Shown here one piece after another: positions 11,915 through 23,530 of a stretch of DNA of 64,000 nt. The stretch covers positions 17,543,141 through 17,607,140 of the forward strand of contig NC_054083.1 of NCBI RefSeq assembly GCF_017562075.2, written 5' to 3'. Below the pieces are notes generated by a model that was given only the letters and a program-made list of their open reading frames with translations, made no database searches and was not told the origin of the DNA. The number at the start of each line of letters is the position of its first letter. Positions within the stretch are counted from its first letter, which is position 1. This DNA is from Anopheles merus. Lineage: Eukaryota; Arthropoda; Insecta; Diptera; Culicidae. The translations under genes were made by a program, and so were the position numbers.

Positions 11915-13200
11915 GTCGCTTGATACGCTGCATGACCGTGAGATCGCCGTACATCTCGTATAGCTCATCGTTATAACGGCTCATCCATTATCCTTCCACA
12001 TATACAGGACCAAAAATCGTTTTGAGTATCGTCTTCTTTTTTTATAAAAGAAAGTCTTTATTCGCGTGTACAGAACATGTTTTATTTACCAGGGTAGATA
12101 TTTACAAAATACTCTAATATAGCTATACATTTACAAAAGTACTGCACGCTTAAGGACGACTAAATCTATCTCATCATCGTTGTTATCGACGATGTGGAAA
12201 ATGTAGTTATCAAACAACCTAAGATTACATACACACATTCCCGGACTAACTCTTGGTAGTTCTGGAAATTGCAGACTATTAAACAGATATTGGCCTCCTG
12301 GAGCTATTGAAACAATTGTTTGCTGCAGCAGTGCCCAAGTCAAACGCGGCCACGAGGGTTTCGTCAGATTTCGTTCAGAACATTCTTTAAAGTGAACTGA
12401 TTTCTCAAGCTGTAGAATGACCGGTTGGCGCGCAACTCGGCTTCCATGCAATTGTCGTTGGTGACCTTTGACCCTAGGTGAAATCTGGGACGATTTCAAA
12501 AGTGCGTTCACCTATCTGTACGTCACGCCTACATAAGTTTGGATTTGTTGCTGTTAGGGGTTTGATGTGGCCACCATCAGTTTGGTCTTTACCCCGTTCT
12601 CCTGTAATCAGAGGTTCTTTTTCGCCTGTTCGATCCCTTGGTAGGTTTCTGCTACATAGGAGAGCCGCAGACCAATGATGTCTATATCATCGGCGTATCA
12701 TAGTTGACTTACAGGGTTTCCCACGATTTATTGGTAGATTCCCATAGTTGGTTGTCATATTTTTTTGGTGTGTTCCAACGATTTTTTCGCCGTTTCTCTT
12801 ATTTTTATGGATCAATTGTATTGAATTCTAAACGGACGATACCAATAAATTATGGGAACGAACCCAAAATCTATCGAATTTGAAGAATAAAACGTGAGAC
12901 GAACCCAAAAAAATATGCGAACTGACCAATAAATCGTGGGAAACCCTGTATAGAAGATTGTTCCCGAAATCTCCACCCTCGAGTCCACGTCAGCCCATCC
13001 CCCTGGCGCAGACCTTTGGTGGTAGCAAAAGTCCCTGGGAGTTTTCCTTCCACCTTCACCTGGCAAGTGACGTTGGTCATAGTCATTCTAACTTGCCTTA
13101 TCAGTTTGAGCGGGATTCCAAAAGAACTCCAAAAGAACTCGTAGCGTCGTAGGCTTTGAAGTCAGTGAAATGTATGACAAATGAAAATTTCCAGTGAAAT
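11915..13200 (-). mobile_element. Decayed non-LTR retrotransposon (LINE) with reverse transcriptase remnants, interrupted by a MITE
   Basis: Read on the minus strand, the pieces follow RT order. Motif A-like FTDFKAYD lies near 13145-13170. LLEFFGIPLKLIR and MTMTNVTCQVKVEGKL follow, then motif B GLRQGDGL near 13000 and DVDSRVEISGTIFY up to 12951. After a 237-bp MITE (12712-12948) the RT resumes with the catalytic YADDIDIIGL (YADD codons at 12686-12697), then CRRDVQIGERTFEIVPDF, DNCMEAELRA and ANRSFYSLRNQFT near 12400. A C-terminal piece, FGPVYVEG and YNDELYEMYGDLTVMQRIK, lies at about 11915-12015. Stops, frameshifts, a deletion after GLRQGDGL and unrelated sequence at about 12020-12370 show it is dead. 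The clade is not assigned. The part right of 12681 is repeated after the second gap. Confidence 0.85.
12712..12948. mobile_element. MITE with ~24-bp perfect terminal inverted repeats, TA target site, inserted in the LINE
   Basis: The ends CAGGGTTTCCCACGATTTAT... and its reverse complement are perfect for about 24 bases and flanked by TA on both sides (12710-12711, 12949-12950). Length is 237 bp with no coding capacity. TA duplication and the CAGGG start suggest mobilisation by a Tc1/mariner-superfamily transposase. Further short copies of the terminal motif lie inside. Removing it restores LINE continuity (GTIFY ... QL.YADD), so it inserted after the LINE. Confidence 0.9.
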
Positions 13201-15611
13201 CAGTAGTAGTGAAATTCAACTCTTTTAACCACGTTTTAAGCCATTCTCCGATAGCAAATAGAGAATAGTGTGAAACTTGAATAAGAGAGGACATTAGAAG
13301 TACTTCCTTCTTCAATGAACTCATGAGAGAAAATTTGATTAGATGGAAGATGAACCAAGTTCCAAAATTTATGTAAGAAAGACCTGGATCAGTGAAAGTT
13401 AAAATTCCACTAGAAAAGAGAATTTTTGTTATTATTCTTGTTATTTAGCGTAATAACCTTAATCGATGGTTAAATGCTTGCCTAAGCTTGGCTATCTGTG
13501 ACTTATTGGGGTACTTATAGCAGAAAAGTATCGGGGACTAGTCCTTTATATAAATCAGACTTAAACCCATAACTCATAAAGTCGTGTTAGTGACAATGGA
13601 TTTTTTATTTGGACTATCTCTAATTTAGAATATCATACAATCACGAACAGAAGATGATAAGACGCGTGGAAACAAAAACGAACAATGGCAATGAAATGTG
13701 AAAATTTAAGCTTCTCAACTGCAAAACAGAGCTTTTCTCGTGGCGTGCGTGTCTTTTAATCACTTTGATACAAATTTGGTTAAACCGGCATCACAGAATA
13801 CGAATTGATTTCCATAAATGAATGATTATTTTTTCGTTAAAATCAGCGAAAATATTTACTATAAAATCTAGTACCTAGAAAAAGGGCCGTAGTTTATGAA
13901 CACAATACATGTTTTATCGAAGACATATGTTTAAGGTTCATTCTATTTTTGCTATAGGACGCTACAATTGAACGAAAGTAACAAAAAGTGTTGTAATGAT
14001 CCACGTCTTGAGAAATAGTTAGATTTTGTCGCTACCGTGGTCGTCAGCAAGAATTTAATATTTCCGTTTATATAAGTGTTGATGAAATCGTACACCTAAA
14101 AGAAAGCATATATTTAATGATTGTATAGCCAAAAAACAATACTCTGAATTTTTGTATGATAAACAACTCTTGTATAATAAGATCACACAGTGAGAACTAT
14201 TTGAAATTTGGTTTTAAGCAATTGATGTTTTACATAAAGACATTTTGTGCGTAAAATTTAATAGATAAACAAATTAATGGATCCAAATATACTTTTAGTG
14301 TAAATTTTATAATCTTATTAACCTTGGACAGCACTCATTGTAATGGTTGTGCAATATTATGTAAACAACCATGAACAATGTTAACGTGAATTCAAAAACC
14401 GTCTTTAAATATTTAGTGCCTTCATAGTTTTTAACTCGATAAACCTAGAAAAAATACTTCCAATTAGTTGTTTGGAACATAAACATGTTTTTTTATGTGC
14501 GATTTAGTATTACCAAAACTGTTTACGGTTCAAATTTGCTTTTCATTTTCATGCTACATCAATTTGTACCTAAGGTGGGCAAAGTTTTAGCCCTGACAAA
14601 GTATGTTTTTCTGCATTACTTTCTCTCCTGCAAGCTGCAAAACGATGCAACCTTCAAACTTTTCTCCGCAAAAGCCCCAAACTGCTGCTGTTTGGTCGAT
14701 TTGTCGTTACTCTCCACTTCCGTTTCCATTCATCTTGGGCACACTACGTACCTACGTACGTACCTCACTCGCACGATTATGCGGGGGGAGCTTCAATTAG
14801 GGAGCCGGAAATGTTACTTACACGATTGACCCACTTCTACCCACCAGCTGAAAGCTTGCAAAAATTGTACCATCAATTTAGAATGTCCTTCGGTTTGGCG
14901 CCTGGGCCGCAGCGAACAGCGGACACAGTAAGTGGCTGAAGGCAGTACTTAGCATAGGTAGTTTAATTAAATCGTTGCGGGAAATGGATGTTTTACCACG
15001 ATTACATGACATTACGGATGATAATGGTTGATGAGAAAAAGGAAACTGAAACTGCTTACCTCGTTGCAGGTCCATGCTGCCGATGTTTTAGGCGCACCAT
15101 TGTGTGAGATTAATAATCTATCTGGTTAGTGTAACAAACTTTCAACGATAATATTAGTAAACTATTAGTTTGCTATCTGTGTAACAACACGTTCCAAAAA
15201 GGTACAGCAATCAAATGCTATTTTTATTCACATTTCTATTTCCATCCACCGTCTCACTGGAAAGCCTGTCGAATGTCACAAGGCTATTCCCTGTACCCGT
15301 ACACACAATCACATACAATTGTACAACAAGATATCACCGTTAATATTTGACCATTCGTTTAAAAATGCAGCACACAAGGTTAGTTTTCTGTTTTTTTAGT
15401 GTCTTAATTGAAATATTCTCACGAAACAATCGTTACGTTCGAGATATATCATTTCACGCCACTTCGTTTTATCCCTTTGATAACGAATCACTGGAAAATA
15501 CTGTAGCTCGACAGCCAACACACCGCATTGGTCACTGAATGTTGCTTTATTAGCGTAAATTTCCCCTGCATAAAATACCATTCCTTGTAGGATAAGGATA
15601 ACCTGGCCGTT

Positions 15612-15635
15612 AGCCACACTCCTACGAGTGTGGCT
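15612..15635. other. Perfect 10-bp stem hairpin
   Basis: AGCCACACTC, loop CTAC, GAGTGTGGCT: a perfect inverted repeat with a 4-base loop. It lies outside any recognised gene and is identical in the second block at 33822-33845. No downstream purine box typical of histone mRNA ends was noted, so no function is assigned. Confidence 0.85.
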
Positions 15636-16057
15636 CACCACACCACCTTGGGTTTTATTGCTACAAAACGGCATACCACCGAACCGTTTATCACTTCATT
15701 CGTGCATGTGGAGTTCGGGCGGGTTAATATCCACGACACAAACGATGTTCTCCAACCGCGCGAAGGTCCTTCTCTCCCGCACGCACAGTCCCCATTGGCC
15801 CCAGTCCGTCCCAGTAGGACACATCCGTCGCGTTGGCCCGCTCAGGCGGTACTAAATCCGACCACACGTTCGTCAGTCAGTCGACGGGTTGTGTGGACGC
15901 TAAAAATAAATTAAACCGACCCAAACGGGCAGACCACTCGGCCGACCACACCGACCCATTAGTGCCACTCATACTCTCCCTTTACCATTCGTTCGGAATG
16001 CCCTGGAGCGTTGGGTTCCAGCAGGATCGTTCCAGCGAAAGTCGCGGGTCCTCGCTG

Positions 16058-16058
<1 letters not shown>

Positions 16059-16153
<95 letters not shown>
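16059..16153. repeat. (CA)n microsatellite, 95 bases
   Basis: An uninterrupted CA run of about 47 units. The counterpart in the second block (34267-34375) has about 109 bases. Long Thr-His and Cys-Val frames here are artefacts of the repeat. Confidence 0.98.
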
Positions 16154-16155
<2 letters not shown>

Positions 16156-18290
16156 ATGTGTAGCTGTGGTTCTGGTGGCTAGCTGTACCTACCTGCAAAA
16201 AGGAAGGAAAAGTCACGCCTTGACCCTACCATCTCAAGGCAATCCAACGGTGGTGCCCTAACGGATAAACTAATCGTTATTATTTCCCATAGCCCTTACA
16301 GTTCAGCCAAAACGATGTATTAGTAAGAGGGGTGAATTGGTAGAAGGCTCTTTCCTTTGAGAAAGGATTGAACGGGAGTGAGTGGATGAAAATGTAGAAG
16401 AGGCATAGCAATTTCAAACTGTTTGACAAAACTGTTCAAACAGTGCTGCGTTGTCCCAATATTTTATTAAACCCACCCATGGCTGTTTGTCTGTTTACCT
16501 AGAATTCCTTTGAAGTTGAAATTTAACCCAGCACATGACTTTGAACATAATGATCCATTTTTATTGAAGGTATGATTTGAAAGGAAATGACCCAAAGTCG
16601 CCACCTCTGGCACCTGATTCGAATCTGCTACTGGTGTTTTTTCCTCCTTACAGCTGTGCATCATACGTCACGTCAGGGCCATTTCTTTGACCTGGCGAAT
16701 TATCGCCGAAGGACCGACCTGTTCGCGCAAACATCGTGTCCATTCGGGCGTGCAAACAAGTACTGACTCCTTGTACCGGGTGGAACGAGACGAACTCCGG
16801 ATACTGATGGTGGTGTTAGTGGGGCTGTAGTAATAATGTAGCGTTCTATAAAACCAGTTCAAGGCTGTCAGCAACAGTTCGTTGGTCCGGGTACTGGTAC
16901 TCGCTGGTTCGACCAACCCGCTCTACCAAGGAGGAGTTCCTCGTAGCCTCACTTTGGGGCTGCTTTTGGGGAAAAGATTTTAGAGCGCGTTAATGGCGAT
17001 TTCGCTAGAGGAGGGTGGTGGGCAAAGTACATTGGAAAACATGGGCGTTGGTCCCAATGGTCGATTGGTGGTTTGGTTCTGGAGCATATTAGCGTCCGGT
17101 CACGGTCATATGGTGTAAGTGGGGGAGTCACGCCGCAATCTGTAAAATAATCTATTTAAGTGATCCGTTCCTGTTGGTATGGTGCCTAAGGTCAGCAAGC
17201 CTTCCCCTTTGCGAGTGGAAACTTGCAGATAGCCTAGCTGGTGCACGCTCGTAGCAGATTTCCTTCACTGTGCTGTGTGGTACTACTGATCGGGAGTATT
17301 TTACGATCGTCAATTAGTATACCGTTTTATTAATTAATTAGTGCGGAAGCCGATGACGAATGAGAATTTAATCTAGCTTCCTTTAATCATAGTTATTGGT
17401 AATTGGGGCGTTGTAAAGTGACGGTGTTTACTGTATACCTCTTCCGATTTTTTTACGCAACTGCTAATAAAATGCAAACTTTTCCTAAAGCACTGTTACA
17501 CGATGATAAGGAAAAGGCGAAACACACGAATGCTCAAAATACATATCAACCAAATAAAAAGGAACAGGTTGTGAACATAAAACCAAGTCGCATTTTTCCG
17601 TTGCAAAAGGGTGTTAATTTCACGTCCTTGACTGGATCCATGAATGGTGTTGTCCAATGTTGGAATAGCACGTGCATGTTTGTAACGGCCAAAACCGACT
17701 AGTTGCCATTAGGAGAAGCATGAAATAAATTTGACCAAAACATTGTTTATTAAAACAATTAAAAACATAGTATGCTTTTAGCAAAAAAAAGGACATTGTC
17801 ACGCACAATTCTTGACATTTGTTTGGCACACAGTTTCCTTGTCCTTCTGCCTGATTGATGGTTTTCTCACGATATCTGGTTGGGAAACAACTTAATCTCG
17901 ATTTTATATGTCTGACTGACAATTTACCAGGGTTTTACAAATAGATTGAAAAAGGCTTTTGAGATTTGATCGGATTATTTGTTTAGTAGCTTAATTAGTA
18001 GCTGTTAGGTTATCAGATATGCTGATCTGGAAAACTATTTTTTCCTTAGCACACATTTTGTATCATTATATCTTTATGTATCCCATTTTCCTGGTAGTAT
18101 TGTTTATTCCATACTTTTTCTAATATATTAAATAATGTACAAAGCCAAACTTAAATTTAAATGGTTAAATAAAATGGTTCAACATGCTTTATTCGCAGAA
18201 CTGTGGCCCTTACTATGGTCAAATATGAAACACAGAGATATCATCCAATAGCAGTTTGATAGCTGATTAAATGAATCTGAATCCCGATTG

Positions 18291-18411
18291 GAAAGATTCA
18301 TGAATCTCAAAGATTCATGAATCTTCAAAGATTCATGAAACTCGAAAGATTCAAGAATCTCAAAAAATTCATAAATTTCAAAGGATTCATTAATCTCGAA
18401 AGATTCAATTT
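18291..18411. repeat. Degenerate tandem repeat of ~20 bp (AAAGATTCATGAATCTC-like)
   Basis: Six or so imperfect units, each with AAAGATTCATGAATCT and variants, several of them internally palindromic (GATTCATGAATC). Mutations increase towards the right. Present in both copies of the duplicated block (second near 36514-36632). Confidence 0.85.
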
Positions 18412-19580
18412 CAAAAAATTATGTATATTTTTTTTGTCAAATTAATGAACATGTATTTCTTTAATCTGCTTGGTCTCTTATGTGACCTAAGCAACGTAAA
18501 AATTATCCTATACTATTATGAACAATTTTGGACAATCAAGAGTCGGGATGATTAAAAAGAGCTAAGGTGATTTTTAAAAGAGTCGATGATCAAAATAATC
18601 AAAATACATACACAATAAATACAATAATCAAAATACACTTTTGATTTTCACATATCCCTGTAAATTTTCCGTCTTCGTTTAAGATCCTCTTCACCATGTG
18701 CAATCATGTTATTTTCAGTACTTCTTAAATCAGTAATAGGATAGACTAATTAATATAGAATAGTTAAGGATAGCTTAGTTATTATGGGAAATGAGTGGAA
18801 ACTGAAAGGCACACATATTAATAAATAATTGAATTGAGTTGAATTGAAAAACAATGGTTCATCAGAGCTATACTGTCGCCTTTTGAAGTCTTTGCTTGTT
18901 CTTTTTCTTCTTCTTCCTCAGTTTCCAGTTGGTATATGTTTACTCTGGCCAGCAGATCGGAGGAGTCAATAGAGTTCGAGAGTGTTTTTGCCACAAATAC
19001 ACGTTGGGAAACTCTGCGTCGATATTTTAAAACAATCAATTAAGAATAAGAGATTCAGTGTTCCCCTTTTCGGCCAATCAATGATTCAATCTTCGAAAAT
19101 AATGGCTAAATTCTTTTACAACGAGCGACAGCTTGTAGTGAGGAGCAAAACCATAGTAATTATTTTTCTAAGCGATAGATTTCGCAAAAAAACAACATTT
19201 ACAAATAAGCATTTATTCCTAAGCGCCTTTAAATTCTCTCTAATCTGCCTTGAGACAGTATAATTTCCGATGAGGTATCGTAGGATAAAGCTGGGACATG
19301 TGGAAGGGATGTTGTGTTAAATCAATACATAGTAGTGTAAAGCAATTGTTTGGTGCTAGCGGCAAACAATGAAACAGCGAGTATACGATTGCTTTGGGAA
19401 CATTCAGTTAATAAAAGCTGATTTTTGTTTTATTGTTTGTTGTTACAATTAGTGTAATTGTGATGCATTTCGATTTGCTCGAAACAACTATTGTGCACAT
19501 TTCATTCTTTAAGCCATTGTTAAAGAACACAAAAGACACTTACGTCAAACATAGCAACATTTCGCTCTAAAATTTATACA

Positions 19581-19586
19581 TTTATT
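19581..19586 (-). promoter_or_regulatory. Poly(A) signal of ZRANB2
   Basis: AATAAA on the minus strand about 55 bases after the ZRANB2 stop codon, a normal distance for a 3' end signal. Confidence 0.65.
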
Positions 19587-19640
19587 CACCATCAATATTG
19601 AGCCTTGCTCTGCAAAACAGCAAGCACAACACGAGATGCC

Positions 19641-20920
19641 TCAACGTCGCCTGTCCTTGTTGCGTCGATAGGATCGAGGAGATCGCGAGCGGGATCGTGA
19701 CCGCGAGCGTGAGTACGACCGTGATCTGGACCGGCCATGGCGACGGGACGCACTGGAGCGCTTGGAATCGGATCGTCCGTGACTAGTCGACGAGGCGGTC
19801 GATTTTGAAGAAGAACGTTGATCACTCGACCGCCTGCTGCGATCTGGACTGCGCGACCTCGATCGTGAAATTGATCGTGAGCGGTGGTGAGAAGTTTGTT
19901 GCTTGCTGTGGTTGGTGGCAGGGTTTGAAATCTTAGATGCTGGCTTTGCAGCAGTTTCCTCATCCGATCCCCACAGATTATACTTGGAAAGATCCTCATC
20001 GCCTTCGTCTTCGTCGTCCTCATCCTCGTCGTCATCCTCGTTACCATCGTCATCGGACTCCTCGTCCTGATGTCTACGTTTCTGTTGCTCTTTTCGCGTA
20101 CTGTTTCTCTGGCTTGCCTCCTCATCGGAATCGGTGCTCCGCCGTCGTTGTGCGGCACGGGCGCTTGATTCCTTCGGTTTTCCTTTGGGTTTCTTCCGAC
20201 GTCCAAATTCATCGTACTCATCGTCAGACTCGACGCGATCCTTGTACTCGACAACGCCACGATCGTTATAGCCTCCTCCGTAGCCTGTAAAGTGGTCACA
20301 CAAGCGGACGAAACAGTTTGATTCCCTTCATCCGTTCCCTAGCCTTCATATATGCTTACCCGTCCGTTCCTCCACGTCGCAAAACCGTGGAGCGCTGCAG
20401 ATGTTGCATGTGTGCCGTCGAGCCCAATTCACGTTAGCGCATTTATTGCATTGCCAGTCTTCGGCGCTGAACAGACCGCGCGACTTCTCGGCAGCTGCCT
20501 TGCCGATTTCGGTGCCAACTTTCTTTTTACCCCCGGCGCTACTGCTACCGCCCCCGTCGGAGTCGCTAGCCGTGGATCCATTTTTTGAACCGCTGTTGGG
20601 ACGCTCCTTGCCGCAACGGTTACACTGGTTTCTTCGGGCAAAATTAAGATTCTTACAACTAATCACGGCGGACGGTGCGATGCAGTGGTGCGAATGGCGC
20701 GTTGCCACACCACAGTTTTGGCGCAAGCCATTTTACGGAAGGGTGCATGGAGAAGGCCAAAAACGTTAGATCCCAAAATAGTCTTCAATTGTGCTTTGAG
20801 AATAATAAATTGCCATCGGGGGTTTGCTTACTCGGGCTCCGGACAAGTCCAATCGCCATTCTTATTACTGGATGGTCGCTTTCCATCCGATTCGGTTTTG
20901 GTGTATCCGGCACTGCTCAT
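19641..20920 (-). CDS. ZRANB2: ZRANB2, Ran-binding-type zinc finger splicing factor (intact copy)
   Basis: ZRANB2 is a nuclear SR-like protein whose zinc fingers bind single-stranded RNA with GGU and influence alternative splicing. Three coding exons on the minus strand: 20832-20920 (start MSSAGYTKTESDGKRPSS), 20360-20658 and 19641-20284, total 1032 nt, 343 residues, phases consistent throughout. The first RanBP2-type finger is split by intron 1: GDWTCPEP then CKNLNFARRNQCNRCGKERP. The second is DWQCNKCANVNWARRHTCNIC. Exon 3 encodes YGGGYNDRGVVEYKDR, an acidic run (DEEESDDDGNEDDDEDED type, about 20000-20080), LSKYNLWGSDEE, and a long RS/SR-rich tail ending in KDRRR. Length and domain order match animal ZRANB2 (human about 330 residues). 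An AATAAA lies about 55 bases past the stop. The second block carries a frame-broken near-copy at 37858-39133. Confidence 0.96.
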
Positions 20921-21405
20921 TGCATTTACCTTTCCGCGCTGCCACCCGAGGGAGAAGGGGATGCACGACGCAATTTACCTGCCGTGTGCTGTGTCGGATC
21001 AGGAAATCCTGCTGAAAATTTAAATGCCTGTTGAGCAACACTTTTCCGTCGTAAGCTGTAAATTGTTTATGATCTATTCATCAATACTTTTGATAAAATC
21101 GAGCCTCACGATTTTTCTGGATGTCAGTCACTGTCAACAACACACTGACGCCTAAATGTCAAATAGGTTAATGCCAGGGGTGAGCAACCTTGATTTTTTT
21201 CTTCAGAGGAAAATTGAAAAGTAACATTCCATGGCGCGCTACTTAACCGGGTACATTTTATCCAGTTTTCCGAATATCCGTGCTATTTAGAAATGACAGC
21301 TCAAAACAAAATTGGTATAATATGCTAAGCAGAAGGTGTGAAAACATCGTTATTAGACCATAATATCATAACAAAAAATAATAAAATTCATAACTATTTT
21401 GGATA

Positions 21406-22125
21406 CAGGTATTCCCCGATATACGCCATACTCTATATACGCGATTTCGATGTACGCTATTTTCTAAATTTGACAGTTTTTTGAGCAAATTGAACTAATT
21501 TTACACATTGAATGTCAAATTCAAAATAAATTCCTCTTTTGTCGAATTTTAAAAACCATTTTACAAGGTATAAAATTGTAATCTTCAGTTAAAATCAGAT
21601 CAACTAACTAATTTAGTGGCTAAAACCAGTCACCTTTAGTGGTAAATTATACGAAAATTTTCTATAAATTGACTGAAAACCTCGAAATTCGACTTACGCT
21701 AATATTTGAGATACGCTATTGCTTCCGGTCTGTATGAATAGCGTATATTGGAGAATACAGTAGAACGTCGATTATCCGGGCAGCTCGGAACTGGACGGTT
21801 GCCGGTTAATCGATTTGCACGGATAATCGGACAAGAAATGTCAAATTCATATAAAAATTGTAAAATTCATTAGTTTTATGATTAATTCACATTGTTAGTA
21901 GAATATTATGTTAATCAATAACTATAGGTTTAGTAACTGTTTATGAACAAAAATTAATTCCGAAAATACCACTAAACACTACAGAGCTGCACAAAAAATT
22001 GGTTGCCTACTTGACTATCGCTGCAAATTTTCGCCGCATGTTTGAGCAGCTGTCACATTTATGCGCACGGTTAAGCCGCCCGACGGTTAATCCGCCCCCG
22101 GATAATCGACGTTCTACTGTACCTG
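21406..22125. mobile_element. MITE with CAGGTATTC ends, split by a second MITE
   Basis: Left end CAGGTATTCCCCGATATACG at 21406, flanked by TA (21404-21405). The right end is its imperfect reverse complement: it reads to GAGAA at 21755, is interrupted at its TA by the second MITE, resumes as CCTG at 22122-22125 and is followed by TA. Without the insertion it is about 354 bp with TIRs of about 24 bp (two mismatches). No coding capacity. TA duplication suggests a Tc1/mariner-type mobiliser. Confidence 0.88.
21758..22119. mobile_element. MITE with CAGTAGAACGTCGATTATCC ends, nested in the first
   Basis: A 362-bp element with near-perfect inverted ends of about 23 bp and TA at both borders (21756-21757 and 22120-22121). 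It sits inside the right terminal repeat of the older MITE, which fixes the order of insertion. The ends resemble those of pogo/Tigger-type elements by recollection; no transposase is present. Confidence 0.92.
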
Positions 22126-23530
22126 TATTTTCCCCTCAACATTTGATTGATTTTTAAACTTCAAATGTTTTGCCATTCCCATACCTTGGATTTTGTCGCT
22201 CTATGTCTATTTGAACGGTTACAGCCAAAATATACTTGAATAATAATGATTTCTGATTGAATTTAGTTCATGTATGTACAGTTTAGTTCATTTATGTATG
22301 TACATCCGGATAAGCGAATAACACGGATAATGAATCAAATGATGTATTTTATCACCAATTCTTGATTAGATTTTGGAAAATTTTCTTATTTTTTGATAAC
22401 AAAAAAAAACCCAGTTTTTATTAATTTCATGTTTTTCCAATGAGAACATTTAAAATTTGTCATGATTTACAGAGTTTTTGTTATGACAATGTACTTTACA
22501 ACCGTTTTTTTTTTTTAATATCCTCCTCATAATGCAATGCCACCTTTGCATTGAACTGTCATTTCTCAACAGCACCAAGAGAGAGAGAGAGCCCAAGCGC
22601 CCCAGATTAAGCTTAAACGACTGGAAAATCAAATATCCATAGAAAAAAACGAAACCGCCATAGCTTCATTGGTTTGCTCAATAGATGGCGTATTACAACT
22701 CATCATTATATTGCTGTCCTTTTCTTGCAATGTGTTTTGACTAGTTTCATCTTCATATTGCCTTCTAATTTCCCGTGCTAAAATCTATATGAATGGTTGT
22801 GTGGTCAGATACGTGGATATCAACACCAACGACCATTACTCTAATCTCATTTGCTTCAGTGCTGGTGGTTTCCATTGAAGTTTAGTATTTAAATAATCGT
22901 ATCGCTGTTCTAGTTCTAACGATGCATAACTTCATTGTAAAACCATACAACATTACAGAAGGAATGAGAAAGCTCTCCAAACGAGGAAGCTCGCACTGGT
23001 TGGGTATCCCACAAACAGATGGCGCCACCAGCTTTTTGCTATTTTTAGAATGCATGAGTCATTTGCCGTCTGCTAAACGAAGTCTTTCTATATTCCATTT
23101 AGGTTGATAGCCTGAGTCGTTTAGAACCCGTTTATTGGTCGTTTAGTGGATTTGTGGCACTTGGGAGACAGAACATTTAGTATGCAACCTTGACTTTTGT
23201 TATAGAAAATTTTGAACACGATTGTAGATTGGAGCATACATCATTCAATAATCATGGCAACACCGTACACAAATAATGAGGGTACAGATTTTAGAGGTTT
23301 TCCAAATTAGAGGGACACTGAAATTCACAAATCCACAAATGTACTGAAAATGAAGGGACTGTGACAAATATTCGAATAAGAAGTGGTTTTTAAATTGGAG
23401 AGGTCTCAAATAAAAGAGGATTCACTGTATTATAACTATGCATTACTGAGAATAAATTAAATAAATTAAATTGAATAAGTTAAATTGGAAATAAACTATA
23501 TAAACTTTTTTGTTGGACAATATACAAAGA
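22126..23530. other. Non-coding stretch, no gene recognised
   Basis: AT-rich sequence with short homopolymers and a small (GA)n run at 22579-22592. I see no coding or RNA gene. Confidence 0.45.

Larger units (their letters stand above)
13201..19570. other. Non-coding stretch, no gene recognised
   Basis: About 6.4 kb without a reading frame I can assign to a family. It holds a perfect hairpin at 15612, a (CA)n array at 16059, a GC-richer patch at about 16660-17130 and a tandem repeat at 18291. The GC-rich patch has open frames on both strands, none convincing. A minus-strand frame at 18818-19039 has an acidic run (TEEEEEKEQ) but no other coding sign. Probably intergenic or intronic. Confidence 0.45.

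Noticed and set aside
15959..16261. Thr-His and Cys-Val repeat proteins, here and at 34167-34404
   Set aside because: Translation of the (CA)n array.
16660..17130. Several open frames on both strands in a GC-richer patch
   Set aside because: Frames conflict, no splice structure or domain identified. Possibly an unrecognised exon.
18291..18411. CRISPR-like array
   Set aside because: Repeats are contiguous, degenerate and without unique spacers, in an animal genome.
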